DNA of 64,000 nucleotides, taken from positions 28,142,329-28,206,328 of the forward strand of contig OY365814.1 of the NCBI GenBank assembly GCA_959347315.1, given 5' to 3'. The notes under the pieces are model-generated. The model was not told the DNA's origin and ran no database searches. It was given only the letters and a program-made list of their open reading frames with translations. Shown piece by piece: positions 25,500-37,914 of the stretch. This DNA comes from Bimastos eiseni. Taxonomy: Eukaryota > Annelida > Clitellata > Crassiclitellata > Lumbricidae. Position numbers and translations under genes: made by a program. Numbering within the stretch: position 1 is the first letter of the stretch; each line of letters begins with the position of its first letter.

Positions 25500-25936
25500 T
25501 GTTGTTATTATTATTATTAATATTATTATTATTATTATTTTATCTGTAACGGTTACGTCTCTTCATATTCGGGCATTAAAAAAGAACCGCTAAACACGAC
25601 AGCTTATATTATAATAAAATTATTATTTTTAAGGCAATGGCTCATGCGTAAAAATGTTATCATAAGCGGTATTTTCCATTCTATGCATGACTTTTTCATG
25701 AGCTATACATCATACTTACAGTACTACAGAACTACATTTATCAAACTGAACTACATTTATCAATACTTCAACTTTGTCTAAGATATTTAGCTTTTTGGTT
25801 CTCTCGGGGCCGCAGTCATGAAGCAGATGAAAGCTACTGTAGAAATAGCACCTACGCAAGAAGTAACTATTTACTATTCTCTGATTAGACCTCGGCGGTT
25901 GCCAGGATTCATGGAGCCGGCTTAACGATAGTATAC
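23491..25936. other. intergenic region
   Basis: No supported exon. It contains several GGCCTA-rich palindromic words and the long ATC/ATT microsatellite at 24990-25545. Confidence 0.55.
24990..25545. repeat. (ATC)n / (ATT)n compound microsatellite
   Basis: About 550 bp of ATC, GTC and ATT trinucleotides. The long open frames it creates (poly-Ile/Val on plus, poly-Met/Thr on minus) are artefacts of composition. Confidence 0.97.
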
Positions 25937-26826
25937 TTAACTTTCAATCAAACGGTTTTTAAACATATCAATGCAATCTAAGAAGTCATTTTCGTGTCCA
26001 AACCCAATTTCAAATCCAAACCACAACAGTTTGATACCGACACTACTAAACGAATGCATTCGTTTCCTTTGCATACATTCGGTTAACCAGTCGGCTACGA
26101 GTTTCAAATGTTCTTTCTCATGCGACTTAATACCATTGATCATTTTCAAACGATCTTCGCCAAAACTTCTTCGCTCTTGCGCCTTGTCATTTTGACACTG
26201 CTCTTTCATTATAATCAGATCCTTATTTTCTTGTTGTAGTCGAATAATTTCCTTCTCTTGATCTCCTATCTTTAGTCCCATTTCAGAACGACATAGCTCT
26301 ATGACCTTATTCAAATTTTCATTGGTATTCTTTAGGCGTTTAATTTCATCAAGGACTCGAATAATTTCTTTCTCGTTCTCGTCAAAAGCGACACTCCTTC
26401 GATCCAGAACGACATCGATCACCGCCTGTTTGAGCTGCTCGTTTGTTTCTTTCAGTTGTTTATTTTCCTCTTGCAGCCGAAGTACTTCTTTCTCTTTCTC
26501 GATTGTCGTTTGCCACATATCAGAACGACGCTTCTCATTAGCTCTATTGAGATGGATGTTGGATTCTTTGAGATGCTTAATTTCATCGTTATTTAACAGA
26601 TCATTGGATTCTTTAACATTCTTAATTTCATATTGGAGCCTATATAATTCCTTCTCTTGTTCTGATACCTTTTGGAGGGTTTCCTTCAGCCGTTTATTTC
26701 CTTCTTGGAGTCCAACTATTTTCTCGTTCTTGTCAGTTAGCGGTTGGCCAATGAAAATGGAAAGAAACAGAACTGCAAAGGCGCAGGCTATAAGGATTGA
26801 CCTAATTCGTAACTGACTCCAGCTTA
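25937..26826 (-). CDS. paralogue A: membrane-anchored coiled-coil protein with LFWG-type C-terminal domain (5' exon missing)
   Basis: A long open frame of about 295 residues without a start codon near its N-terminus, so it is an internal-to-last exon. An acceptor TAGCTAG/TA gives phase 1, the phase used in paralogue D. It opens with a hydrophobic anchor (SILIACAFAVLFLSIFIG) about 10 residues in, followed by a coiled coil of over 200 residues with repeated KEIIRL / ETNEQLK blocks. The C-terminal domain includes WLTEC, a GIKLLWFGFEIGFG core and LDCIDMFKNR, matching the arrangement in paralogues B and D. The role is unknown. The first coding exon was not found in 26.9-28.4 kb. Confidence 0.7.
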
Positions 26827-28457
26827 CTAGCTATCGGTACAATCTGGTCAACGTTGAAAGCAGGCTCTCTGAATTTTCTAGAGACAAAAAGGCGCACAAT
26901 TAAATATTAGTCCAGCAACAAAAGACATTTTAATTAAAAATTCCGAATTATTTTTGCTCGCATTTCCACAAGCTCTGAAAACTAAAAGTATTGATATTTA
27001 TAAAAGTGAAAGAAAAGTTAACAAGAGTAATGGAATCACATCTGTACCGCCCTGTTCATTTGAAGAGATATTGTATGCTCGTTTAAATCATTATTAGCCC
27101 TACATTGTTTTTCGTATAACTTTTTATTTACCATTAAGATCCTTTTGAACCACCTGTTCCACTCCTGCCTCACCAGGTATATCCATGTCCTGTCGTATAC
27201 AGATAACCAACAATAATTGTTACTTCATGCAATTTCCATTTCAGACTCTCTTTTAGAAATGGCATTATGAGGATTGTCTTAAGTGGGCTAGCATATCTAG
27301 GCCGTGTGTATGCCTGGATCCATGTGTTTATGTCTGCACGAAAACATTTGCGATAAAAAAACAACGAAGTGAAGGAAAAAAAATCTAAGAATGGTTTCAA
27401 ATTCTTTTCAGACTATGTAATTAAGAATAAACCGTGAAAAATTCTCGTGTCATCAGATTAAACCTATAGACCATATCAACTTGCGAGTCAAACTGCACTA
27501 TATTATTTTCTGTCTCGATCTGTAGTTTCTACGTTTTTTGAGAAAACCCGTGCCGGGTACATAAACCAAATTGGCCAACTAATAATAATAGGTGCGGTGG
27601 TTTAGAACATAGGCCTATCTAAGACAAGTCAATAGACTAACATGTTTCGCTTCGAAAACTAGAATAGATCCTTCTACCTGACAGTGCATCTGATTGTTGC
27701 AATCCAAGTCGATCGTGTGTACCGTAGCAACGGATCATACACTATCTGAGAAAAGGGCTACAAAAGGCAGATCATAGAAGGAGCCGAGCTGTGGAATAGG
27801 TTAAGTATTCGAAGCCGTCAACGATTGAACGATATATAACTCCTCTTCCTCCTCTCCCATCCCCTCGCATCTCGTCCACTCCCTCTCATCTACATTTATT
27901 CCCTAAAAAAAATCATCGAACTCGATGGTGTTGAACTAAAGGCCATTTTATAGGATGGAGAAGACAGACCTTCGGTCCTCATACGAATTTATGGCACTAT
28001 AGATATAGTCAATTAAGCGTGTTGTAAATTAACAGTAAACTGCATTTAGAAAACAAAATTCAAAGTAGCATTGATATTGAACTATATCAGTTTCATAACA
28101 GATATTAGGACATGGGATAATAAACATAGGTCTACTACAACGCTCAATGTCTTTAGCAGAGAAAATCTACGATAAGCACACATTTTCAGTTAAAATAGAT
28201 ATATATTTTTATATTTGATGCAAAATTTTCTAATTTCTATAATTAAACGAGCGTCACATCTGCAACTATATTGAGCTAACGACTAATAGTCAACAAAATA
28301 GTCAACTGTCAACAAAAGGGAATTATATATTTTCAATCGCAGCTAAACGATAAGCAAACTGAGTTTTAAGGTTTCAGAATATTAAAATTTGAGTGTCAAC
28401 CAACACAAATTATACTAGCTATTAGTAATACCGCTAGGTTTTAACAAAGACTGACAA
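26827..28457. other. intergenic or 5' region of paralogue A
   Basis: AT-rich DNA with no convincing exon. A short ATG-led segment on the minus strand near 27688 (MHCQ followed by a GTAGAAGG donor) is the only weak first-exon candidate. Words GGTGTTGAACTA...TTTATA near 27929 resemble the region just past paralogue D (35910). Confidence 0.35.
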
Positions 28458-29717
28458 TCAAGAAATTCGCCGTCTGTAATTAGCCTCGTACATTGTCATG
28501 CAATTATCAAGTCCGCTTCTGGTAGTGTAGCCAACTTTAACTGCTCCCCAGAACAGATTGATCCCATTAAATCTCTCCGATGCGCTGTCTTGGTCGCGTA
28601 GACATCGAACCAGATAATTCACGCCCTCCCTGTGATATTGGCTTTCCGCCAAACGAACCGTCATCGCCTGATCATCTTTCTCTTTGGAATCGGCGCTCAT
28701 CTTTCTCATCTCAGATTGGAGAAATTCCATTTGCTGGTTTGAAAATGCAACCTGTTCTCGAAGAAGAAGTTTCTCGGAATTCACGGCGCTGAATTCCATT
28801 TTCCCCTCATAGATCTGCGAAACTTGACGGTTAGTTAGTTCAGTCAAAGCTGCATTTTGTCCCCGAAGAATATGATTTTCAGAAACCAAATTCCAATGTT
28901 GGTACACGCCAAAGGAAATTGCAAGAAAGCACGCAAATGTGGCTGGATGAGACAGAATATACGCGACGTGCCCTCGGAATGTTGAGTTACGATCATTCTG
29001 CTCGGTCAAATGTTCAATCCATTTCAAGAGTGCCTGCTTTTCAGAATTCAAGACGTCCAACTTACTGGGGCAAATTCGCCTGACTTTCATTCGAATCAGC
29101 GTTGAGCTTAAGAATACTCGAGGCTTGGAGGCTATTTAGTTCAGTTAAACTTTTTATTTGCTCCAAATCTGCAGCTTCTCTCTGGTACCTAATGTCTTAG
29201 ATTTAAAATACACAGAAACAGAAAAAATACATTAACGGACATTCACAAACGTTCTTAGATCGATTAAAAGACCGTTTTATAAAAAATTTAATTATTACAA
29301 ATAGTTCGAATCTTGTCAAGCATTATTTTCTTTCCATCTGAGCTGTACCTAGCCTATAGGTTTCTTATTCCACATAAGTTTTATTCGCTTTTTCAGTTTT
29401 CTCGTTATTGTTTTTCCTTTTCTCACTGGGCGCACTCACTTCAATCTTGGTTGAATTCTACTGAACAAATAAAATATTTCACGAAAGTACTTCACGGTAT
29501 ACGATAAAGGAAGATGATTTCATACCGGTAAAATCTCCCCTCATCTGCTGATCGTCGATGCCAGCCGAAACTTCATTCGCAGAAGCATTTGATTTCTGAT
29601 GAAATAACAAGAACATTAGTGTAACTATGTAAGTGATCCCTTTACCTCTGTATACCCGTCTTCCATACACTTCTCCCTAAGCAGTAGAAAGAAATCGGCA
29701 ACTAGTAGGTCATCCAT
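28458..29717 (-). CDS. paralogue B: membrane-anchored coiled-coil protein with LFWGAV C-terminal domain
   Basis: Proposed exons: 29717-29646 (24 codons, MDDLLVADFFLLL..., donor GAG/GTAAAG, phase 0), 29595-29526 (acceptor TCATCAG, donor ACCG/GTATGA, phase 1), and 29131-28458 (acceptor AAATAG, phase 1), giving 271 aa. The last exon is certain from ORF and homology; the first two are inferred from phase, which repeats the 0/1 pattern of paralogue D. There is a hydrophobic anchor at about 104-125 (FACFLAISFGVY), then a coiled coil and the C-terminal domain with YLVRC, LFWGAVKVGYTT and LDNCMTMYEANYR. From TVRLAESQYHREG onward it is almost identical to paralogue D. Confidence 0.62.
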
Positions 29718-30529
29718 TATAGTGAATTCGGGTAACGGCAGATGAAGTGCCCCCAATTCAATTGGTTGAATATATACCCCAGTCCTCGGAGGGAGAAAGG
29801 ACCAGCGTAACTTATTGTCATCGGAGCTGGCCACTCCATCTCTCCAGTTCTTCCTCTCTACCTGGGATAGACCATAAGCAAAGTCATGAGCATGTATGTC
29901 CGAGACTTTCGATTAGAAAACAACTCATCACTTCTAATTGCATATATGGAAGGGCGAGAGGGACACATAACCAATTAAATTGGCAGGTTTTACTGAGCTA
30001 TTAATAAATGTTCGCTGTTATTGTTGATTCTATGCAATGACAACACAGCGCAGATTTTAATTGATTTGGAAGTCACGCAATTTATGTTCAGTGGCACCAT
30101 AGTGCAGCGATATTTATATTTTATTTATTCTGAAATTTGATATCGCCCTTCTTCAAAAAGTTGTTTTGCTCAGAAGTGCACACACCTCGACGGCTCAATT
30201 TTAGTTGTTCTGCAGAGCGATTGCGCGCGAAGGACTTGCTCAAGGTCCTTACACAGTGATGCCTCGGACGAGGGTAGAACCCGCTCCCTGAGAGCACACT
30301 AAGTGTTACGGGCCGACCGCTATAACCAATCGGCGACAGTGCCACACGGATATGCCATGAATGTGCCAACGAATTCATGAGCATTAAGAGTAGTTATATT
30401 GCACTTAAATGTAGTGAATGTGTTCAATGATAAATTCAGTGAATATGCAATTTATCACAATAATGTTAATCTCAATACATACCTTTTATTCAACATGGCC
30501 CTTTTCTGAGTAGCAATCGGATCGTCCAT
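29066..30529 (-). CDS. alternative or remnant exons overlapping paralogue B
   Basis: Exon 30529-30483 (MDDPIATQKRAMLNKR, donor AAAAG/GTATGT, phase 2) fits in phase with 29188-29066 (acceptor ACATTAG, donor CCCCA/GTAAGT). The second segment reads a coiled-coil stretch (LEQIKSLTELNSLQASSILK) in a frame different from the overlapping paralogue B exon. It may be an alternative 5' end, a short isoform stopping just past the donor, or the relic of a neighbouring duplicate. Confidence 0.35.
29734..29870 (-). other. possible alternative 5' extension of paralogue B exon 1
   Basis: The first exon frame stays open upstream of its ATG to an acceptor-like CCCAG near 29870 (reading VERKNWRDG and RWSFLPPRTGVYIQPIELG). 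It contains no in-frame ATG, so it would need a further upstream exon. Nothing recognisable. Confidence 0.25.
30127..30345 (-). repeat. tRNA-derived SINE, copy 4
   Basis: Minus-strand copy between the two candidate first exons upstream of paralogue B. The B box is slightly degenerate (GGGTTCTACCCTCG), the A box reads TTGGTTATAGCGGTCGG, and the tail ends in TCAGAATAAATAAA. Confidence 0.84.
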
Positions 30530-30852
30530 TCTAGTGCAGAATGCAGTATATTACTTAAGAAGCAATTCTATGTTCTAAAATAAAGAATAGAAAGAAAAGA
30601 CGACGCACAGATGGCAAGATTACGCCAATACACAATTTTCAGTGCTTCTGAATCGATGACCTTTTTTAAATCCTATGAATAGTTTCGAAATAAATGTTTT
30701 CCTGTTTTCTTCAGTTTCTTCTTGCAAAACGAAATCAACAGAAATCCCAGATTCCCGCCTCACTGAGACGCATACAGTCTTAGCTGGTTGTAACGCGTGC
30801 CACGTTTAATACAAATAGATGACTCGGACATATCAGAAAACTAACGTGGAAC

Positions 30853-31132
30853 CAGAGCCGTACCGAGGGAGAGGCCAACGGGGCAATGGTCCAGGCCGAA
30901 AATGTGAGAAGGGCGCAAATTTCAGGGTAGAATAACTTATTATTCCATAAAAGGCGCTATTTTAAAAATGTGGGGGCGCCAGATTGATGCTAGGCACAGG
31001 GCGCAAATACTATCTTAAAAATGTGGGGGCGTGAGATTGATGCTAGGCACAGGGTGCAAATACCATTTTAAAAATGTGGGGGCGCCAGATTGATGCTAGT
31101 CAGAGGGCGCAATTATAGCTCGGTACGCCCTC
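30853..31132 (+). mobile_element. hAT-like MITE, copy 2 with internal triplication
   Basis: Flanked by an exact 8-bp duplication, CGTGGAAC (30845-30852 and 31133-31140). The left end is CAGAGCCGTACCGAG and the right end GCTCGGTACGCCCTC. The interior has three tandem units of about 55-60 bp beginning TTAAAAATGTGGGGGCG and ending with the GGCACAGGGCGCAAATA type, where other copies have one. Confidence 0.85.
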
Positions 31133-31534
31133 CGTGGAACCACCTACAAAGGTTATGATGCAACGCTATACAAAAAGGCATTTATACAGCGCACCGTTTT
31201 AATAATGGAAACTCACCAGGTTCAAGCGAAATGTATCCCAATGTGGTCTGCCACGGTTGGTGTGCAAACTTAATTTGTGCTGTACCACCATACATGTTTT
31301 ATAATCATGTCGACCATACCTCAGCCTACTGCAAGAATGCCAACGTAATCATATGCGCATATACGTGTGCTTGCACGTACTTAATGCATGTAGGCATCTG
31401 TGCATGTATTTGTATATACATATACAATATTATATATATGCATACATATCTACATGTATAGGCTACTTGTGCGTCAGTCAATTTTATGACTGTGAAAGCT
31501 GTTTGCTATGGCCAGAAACACTTATTTGTTTCTA

Positions 31535-31710
31535 AGACAATCGATGATGGCAGTCATGTAATCTATGATATTCTAAGACAAGCTGCGGCTGCTCCCAGGG
31601 CCGCACCGAGCTATAATTGCGCCCTGTCCGTAGCGTAGGCCCTACTGGCCCCACTCGTATCGGCCCTGGCTGCTGCAATCGATGATGGCAGTCATGTAAT
31701 CCATAATAGC
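31535..31710. repeat. about 137-bp direct duplication around a MITE
   Basis: CAATCGATGATGGCAGTCAT with TGTAATC occurs at 31540 and again at 31677, with the short MITE between them. Confidence 0.8.
31596..31668 (-). mobile_element. hAT-like MITE, copy 4 (73-bp deletion form)
   Basis: Ends CAGGGCCGCACCGAG and ATCGGCCCTG; flanks GCTGCTCC and GCTGCTGC (7 of 8). The only interior left is a reversed TATAATTGCGCCCTG block. Confidence 0.65.
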
Positions 31711-32838
31711 ATAAAATTATGGTCCACTGATCTTGAAACCTTTTGTTCTGTTGCTACGGTGTCTGTGACTCAGTTGACTTCAAACCAGATGTAATGTAAA
31801 ATAGGATGGCCTTTGGTTTTTCGTAAATTCAAAAGCCTTCACTTAAAAAGTATTATTTCAAGAAATCTCACTGTATCTTAAACGTTTGCGCCCATGTCTA
31901 ATATACATGAATATATATATATATACGTAGACACATAAATATGTAATGTAATAGACACACATACACACTCATTATATATATATATAATATTGTGTACGTA
32001 GTTATTGTGGACATCTGCCTCAATTATGTATTTGATATTGTAAGGCGCTAACTGTTCATACTGATCCATCGCAGTGTCTACGCAACTGCTAGTCCGTCTG
32101 GTCTGGGTGCCTTAATTGGGGGCGATTTGTGGCGGTGTAAATTATCGTCTACCTACCTTGTCGAGCTATGTAACAACATCTTAAGCGCTCTCTCTGCTCG
32201 ACTGCTTCTCTTACTCGTACCTTCACCAGGCAGAGACGTGTTTTCTCGGTGGTAGACCTCTCGATTCGGAATGGACTTGGTTGTGTTGGTGCTTGGAGCA
32301 CCTCTGAGTAGTCATCTTTGCAAGTTCTTGTAATTAATGAAAGATAACTTATATAGCGTCTGTATTTCATAGAGGTCACTCAATTCGTCCAAGCGCCAGG
32401 GATCCTAATAGTATAGCTCATCTACAGAATGTTAACATAGGAAAGTGTTAGTCAACGATATAATTATGGGTCTCAATCCACCAATGCCAGATAAACCTTT
32501 ATTTGCTTCCAATGCAAACAATTTGTTTCGGTTACAAATCACAGTTTTGGTCTCACATAATTTATAGCTACGAAATTGTTAATAACAAGGAATTGAGAAT
32601 TGAAAACAAAAGCATTAGTTATATGTACATAATAAATTGCTTATTTTAAAATGTCAGTGATTACGAATAGGAAAAGAGGAGGAACACGAAGAACAAGAAT
32701 AGAAAGATCAGTCCTGATTAGTAGCCAAGGATAGGCCTATATGAAATGCTCGCGACTTCATTTGCCTAGCCTCGTCTCATGAAACGTATATGCAATATAA
32801 TTCCAAAAAAGTTTAACCAAAAACCGGTCGTTGTAAGC

Positions 32839-33104
32839 CTACTGGGTGAAACACGAACTCAGGTCCTCAGTCCTGGTGTAACCGATCTCGACTGCTCCCC
32901 AGAAGAGGCGAACCCCAATGAAAGAACGTTTGTCATATTGCCCAACGCACTGCTGCAACCAATGCACTCGTTCCGCCTGCAGCTGATTCTCCATCAGTTG
33001 TATTTCTACAAACTGCCTCCGCTCTAGTTGTGTCTGGTTCAGTTCCTTCCTCAAATACATGCATCCGAATATAAAAACTAGGACCATGGCGATGTCTCGT
33101 AACG
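32839..33104 (-). CDS. paralogue C: short LFWGAV-domain membrane protein (5' exon missing)
   Basis: Last exon encoding about 87 residues. A hydrophobic anchor (MVLVFIFGCMYL) is followed by only about 35 coiled-coil residues, then WLQQC, GVRLFWGAVEIGYT and LSSCFTQ before the stop. Acceptor GTGAG/CG gives phase 1 as in A, B and D. The coiled coil is much shorter than in its relatives, and the tail after the second Cys stops early (no MYEANYR). It may be a functional short form or a decaying copy. No upstream exon identified. Confidence 0.6.
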
Positions 33105-36013
33105 CTCACTACGATGGGGAGATGCAAAGGCTGCACTGGCTTCCTGAGCTTGCAAATAACTTCTTAAATCATGGGATGACGAGTCCAAAGAATGGCGTAG
33201 TGGGGTAGGCGAGGCAATGGCTTGAATGCCAATTGCTGGTTGAGGGCAATCAAGGTTCTATGTTCGACTCACGAAACATCTATCTGATCCTTCCACTATG
33301 CCTATACTCACACTAAGATCAAACCTAGTAGCAGTCTGTTCTGCATTAAGACAAAATAATTCTCTTGGAATGTCTCTTGATTATCTGTTACTGAGAAAAA
33401 TTTCATCTAATCTGCTGTAATTTATTTGTCATGTCTGTCTGTTTCTGAGAAATTGTTATCCAATTTGCTTTCTAATCTATTAGACAACATGTGCATAGAG
33501 AGACAGACAGACAGACTGAGAGAGACTGAGAGAGACAGACAGACAGAGACAGAGAGAGAGACAGAGAGACAGAGATAGAAAGAGAGAAGAGAGGTGATTC
33601 TTTCTAGTCCTGTATCTAATCCTAACCTATGTAATGATTCTCGAGACATGGTTTTCAGATGCGGGCATCTTTCAGCAAACTTTCCATTGGCAATCGACAC
33701 ATCTATATATATTTAATATGTATATTTTATACATGGATATTTCTATATATATATAGGTTATGTATATGTAATAGAGAGAGAGAGAGAGCGTGTGTGCGTG
33801 TGTGTGTATGAGAGGGAGAGAGAGTTGAATAGAGAGTATATATATAAATATTTATATATATAAATATTTATATATATAGAGAGAGAGAGAGAGAGCCAGA
33901 GACAGATTAAGAGAGAGAGAGCGTAAGAGAGAGAGAGAGAGAGTAAGACAGACAGACAGACACAGACAGAGACAGAGACGGAGAGAGAGAGTGAGAGAGA
34001 GAGAGAGACGGAGAGAGAAAGAGAGAGAGAGAGAGATAGCCAATTTCACCGTTTAAAGATGTTTAAATAGCTAATATCCATTCCCTTGTGAAGACTTATT
34101 GTTTTCTATAAGTAATAACCGTTCATGTGACACGAGGACCGTTAATTATTATGTCGGGATTCGTTTGTCTCTATAATCACTTATTCAAAAGCTCGGTCTG
34201 CTTTCTTGGAAAAAGGTTAAGCGTCTTGTCTGAGTGTTTTATCCAATGCTTAAGCGGTTTTTGCAGGAGATTGCAGTCCATCATATATTCGAATCACGTG
34301 ATACAAGATAACACAGGTGTAATGTGGTTATTCAGATGACTAAAATAACCTGTGTATGAACCAATGAATATCAATCTAGAACGCTGCATGGCCCACCTCT
34401 CCTATATTCGAGCGTGGTTTCACATACAGCCCGCGTTGACGTCGTAGTACCCACGAATGTCAAAAAGGTTTGATCGTTACTCGCCGTAGCCGCACGAAGC
34501 GCAGGCGGACTTTATTTGCCATAGGATATCGATATATATCAGAGTTCATGCTAAATCGTTATTCTGTCTGTTAAATTACAGTATAAGCATACTTAGATAG
34601 TCGATCCCGGCTTAGCGGTTGCAGGGAGCAGGACAGACTACTGCCCCAGCAATTGAGTAGTAGACTCAATAGTGGTAGAATGAAAAACAAATTAAGACAG
34701 TATGACTTTTATACTCATTAGGCTTATGCATTCCACGAGATGAAAAGCTCTGGTAGAATCATTGCATTTAAAAGATGTAATAACAATAACTTGAAACAAT
34801 CCAAACGTCTCCCGCGCAGAAACAAAATGCTCATTTATGGAATAAATAGGGAAAGCTTGGCTCCGTTCAATAGATATTCCATTCAGATCCAGCTCTTCTT
34901 TGTCTATCCAAGCAACACTCTCTCAATTTTCTTCATTAGCGATTACAACCATTAGTTAACGTTGCAGTGACTTTTTTTGTGTGTCCCGATGCGTTTTGGC
35001 GGCATAATTGATTCTTGCTTGCGTGTGTTGCAAAATGGCTGCCTCACTTCCAAAACCCCCAAAAAATGACACCAACCATAAAAATAAACAATTCATAAAC
35101 TAAGAATACAATAATAATAGTTAGTGTTACTAAATTGTGGTAGCAATTACTGCCAATTAAGTGGAACTTGTACAATTGATCGACAATTTTTAATAAAATT
35201 ACACATATTTGATATTTGATGTGATGATGTGATGTCACATTTCGTCGACCTCCTCCCCTCGTTACACTTAGTCAAAAATGGGTGACTCTGCTCCCAACTG
35301 TTATGGACGACTTCTTATTGTATTAAGCACGATGTTTATTATTGAGCTCGATAGTGTGGTATAGTTTTTGGCACAATGCATGGTCTGTCAATCGACGGGT
35401 TCAGGCCCTGCACTATGAGAAAATTGGTTTGAAATATCTGCTCAACTTTTGTTCCCAGTCAACTCAACTAGGCTTATATTTAGAACGCTGACCGCGTCGC
35501 TGAGAAGATGAGAAGGCGATGGAGAGGACTGGCAACCCGCTCTCATAGGCTGAGGCAAAGAAACTGTAGTCGTCATGACGCCATACCAATGGTTGCCTCA
35601 GAGTCATCACTAGTGTCTGTTTCGGTTCTTCTTGTTCCTCTTGCTTTTCTTCCTGTTCTTCATCATCCTGTTACCATTGCACTTCTACTTGTTCTTGTTC
35701 TTCCTCTTCCCATCCCTTTCTTTACCATCCCTTCCCTTCCAAAATTGCAAGTAGCAAATAGCAAAATCGATGGACTATATGCTATCTTATAAAAGGGAGA
35801 GAACTGCCACCAGCACTCATATAATGATTTGTGGTATAAAGCACGAACTTGTCAGATGAAGCATCTTACAAGATATAGTATATTTGTAACACAAAATTCC
35901 AAATTTGTTGGTGTTGAACTATAGTCTATTTCATAATGTATATATATATAAGTTCTATAATTAAAAGTGTCTGCGTGCTTCATGCTACGTCTGCCACGTG
36001 ATTAAACTAAGGC
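33105..36013. other. intergenic region
   Basis: Contains a tRNA-like patch (33188-33280), the AG-rich microsatellite (33486-34037), TATA runs, and a plus-strand low-complexity Leu/Pro ORF near 35508 that I do not accept as coding. Confidence 0.5.
33486..34037. repeat. (AG)n / (ACAG)n microsatellite with TATA runs
   Basis: Long purine-rich AGAG/ACAG tracts at 33496-33590, 33770-33835 and 33880-34037, with TATA-rich palindromes between. Poly-Ser/Leu minus-strand ORFs here are artefacts. Confidence 0.95.
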
Positions 36014-37390
36014 CTACTGATAAGCAATTTTAGGTCTGTAATTAGCCTCGTACATTGTCATGCAATTATCGAGTCCGCTTTTGGTAGTGTAGCCAACTTT
36101 AACTGCTCCCCAGAACAGATTGATCCCATTAAATCTCTCCGATGCGCTGTCTTGGTCGCGTAGACATCGAACCAGATAATTCACGCCCTCCCTGTGATAT
36201 TGGCTTTCCGCCAAACGAACCGTCCTCGCCTGACCGTCTTTCTCTTGGGAATCGGCGCTCATCTTTCTCACCTCAGACTGGAGTAATTCCATCTGCTGGT
36301 TCGCGAACGCAATCTGTTCTCGAAGAAGAAGATTCTCGGAATTCAAGGCGCTTAATTTTAGTTCGTACACATCGATTTGCGAAGCTTGACGGTAATTTCG
36401 TTCAGTCAACGCTGCATTCTGTTCCCGATGGGTTTCTTTCACTTGGTCCATGTCTGAACGATATTTTTCTGTCGCATTCTGCTTTTCCTGATCACATATC
36501 TTCTCTGCTTCAAATACGACTAACTTCCGATCATTCCGCAAATATACGTTCGTCAAAACGGCAATGATGGCCAGCAATAATGAAATATGATACAATGACC
36601 ACGAATGTTGCGGATTCGCATTTTGTGGCATGGCTTGCCTTCTTGTAGCGCTACCTAAAGAGTTCAAGCAACACCAATATAGCAAAGTACCGTTCGTTTA
36701 ATTGATTACCAAAGTTACAAATTATGTAGAAATATGTTTTCCGGAGTTAGTCATGCTGCTTGCCCCACCAACACATCCAGTTCATTTAGGCTCACACAAT
36801 ATTCTGGAGGGACGATGACTAAACACATTAAACGAATGAATGATAGATGATTGCATTCAAGGCCACGATTTCGATACCTTTGGAAAGGTTGTAGGTTGTA
36901 GGCGTTAAGCAAGTGATATTGAAGAATGCTCGTTCGCATTTTAACGACATTCTGCGATTACAAAGAGATCATAAGCGTCGCTCTAATCCTTTATCTAAAC
37001 TGGCGACTGCCACTACAGGAGTACGAGTAGTGGTGCAGTTAGAATAATAATTTAATGTATTGCCATTTAAATGAGACGAATTTTAATGGGCTTTATAAGC
37101 TTAATCATTATTTGGCAAACGGAATAAAAGTCATCAAATTGACGGTAACCAATGAAAGGGGCGAATATCAAAAGGGCGAATGTTGAATAAAGCGCATGTA
37201 TGAAAGGGCGAGAAGCGAAGGGGTGAACGTTTCAAAGAATGAAAATGGGTTGGAAAGGGAAAATATTGCTACTGCAATGTTAATAGACAGAGACTCACTT
37301 GTTACACTGTTACTTTGCAGTTCGTCTTCCTTGAGTAACAAAACTTCGCCAACAGATGTAGGTGCCTACACAAACAAATAAAAACTAGCC

Positions 37391-37443
<53 letters not shown>

Positions 37444-37820
37444 GAGGAGGAGGAGGAGGATGCCAGGGCCGTACCGAGGGGGTTCCAGCGGTGCCGTGAC
37501 ACAGGGCGCAAATATAGAAGGGGTGCAAATTTCAGGATGGAATAACTTCACCTATTCCGTAAATTCATTCCTTCTTTAAAACTGTGTGAGCGCCAGATTA
37601 GGTCCTGATGCTAGGCATAGTGCTCAATTATAGCTTGGTACGGCCCTAGATGATGCTGATGATGAAAATATTCATACTGATAGTACCAGTAGTGATAAAA
37701 AATAAAAATAATGATAATAATAAATAATAACAATAATAATAAATAATATTTTTGAAAAATTTTTCATAGTATAATATTCTTTGAGTTCTCGAGGAATGAA
37801 GTACCTCAGGAAAACAAATG

Positions 37821-37865
<45 letters not shown>

Positions 37866-37876
37866 TTAATAATAAT

Positions 37877-37914
<38 letters not shown>

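Larger units (their letters stand above)
30530..32838. other. intergenic region
   Basis: No supported exon. It holds two MITE copies, short AT microsatellites (31418-31445, 31910-31990) and unassigned AT-rich DNA. Confidence 0.5.

Noticed and set aside
24939..25520. Long plus-strand ORF rich in Ile/Val and a minus-strand Met/Ile/Thr ORF
   Set aside because: They are translations of an (ATC)n/(ATT)n microsatellite.
33422..34049. Poly-Ser/Leu ORFs on the minus strand
   Set aside because: Produced by (AG)n and (ACAG)n tracts.
35508..35792. Plus-strand 94-codon ORF with Arg-rich start and Leu/Pro-rich middle
   Set aside because: Low-complexity CTT/TTC-rich DNA, no acceptor or donor context and no recognisable motif.
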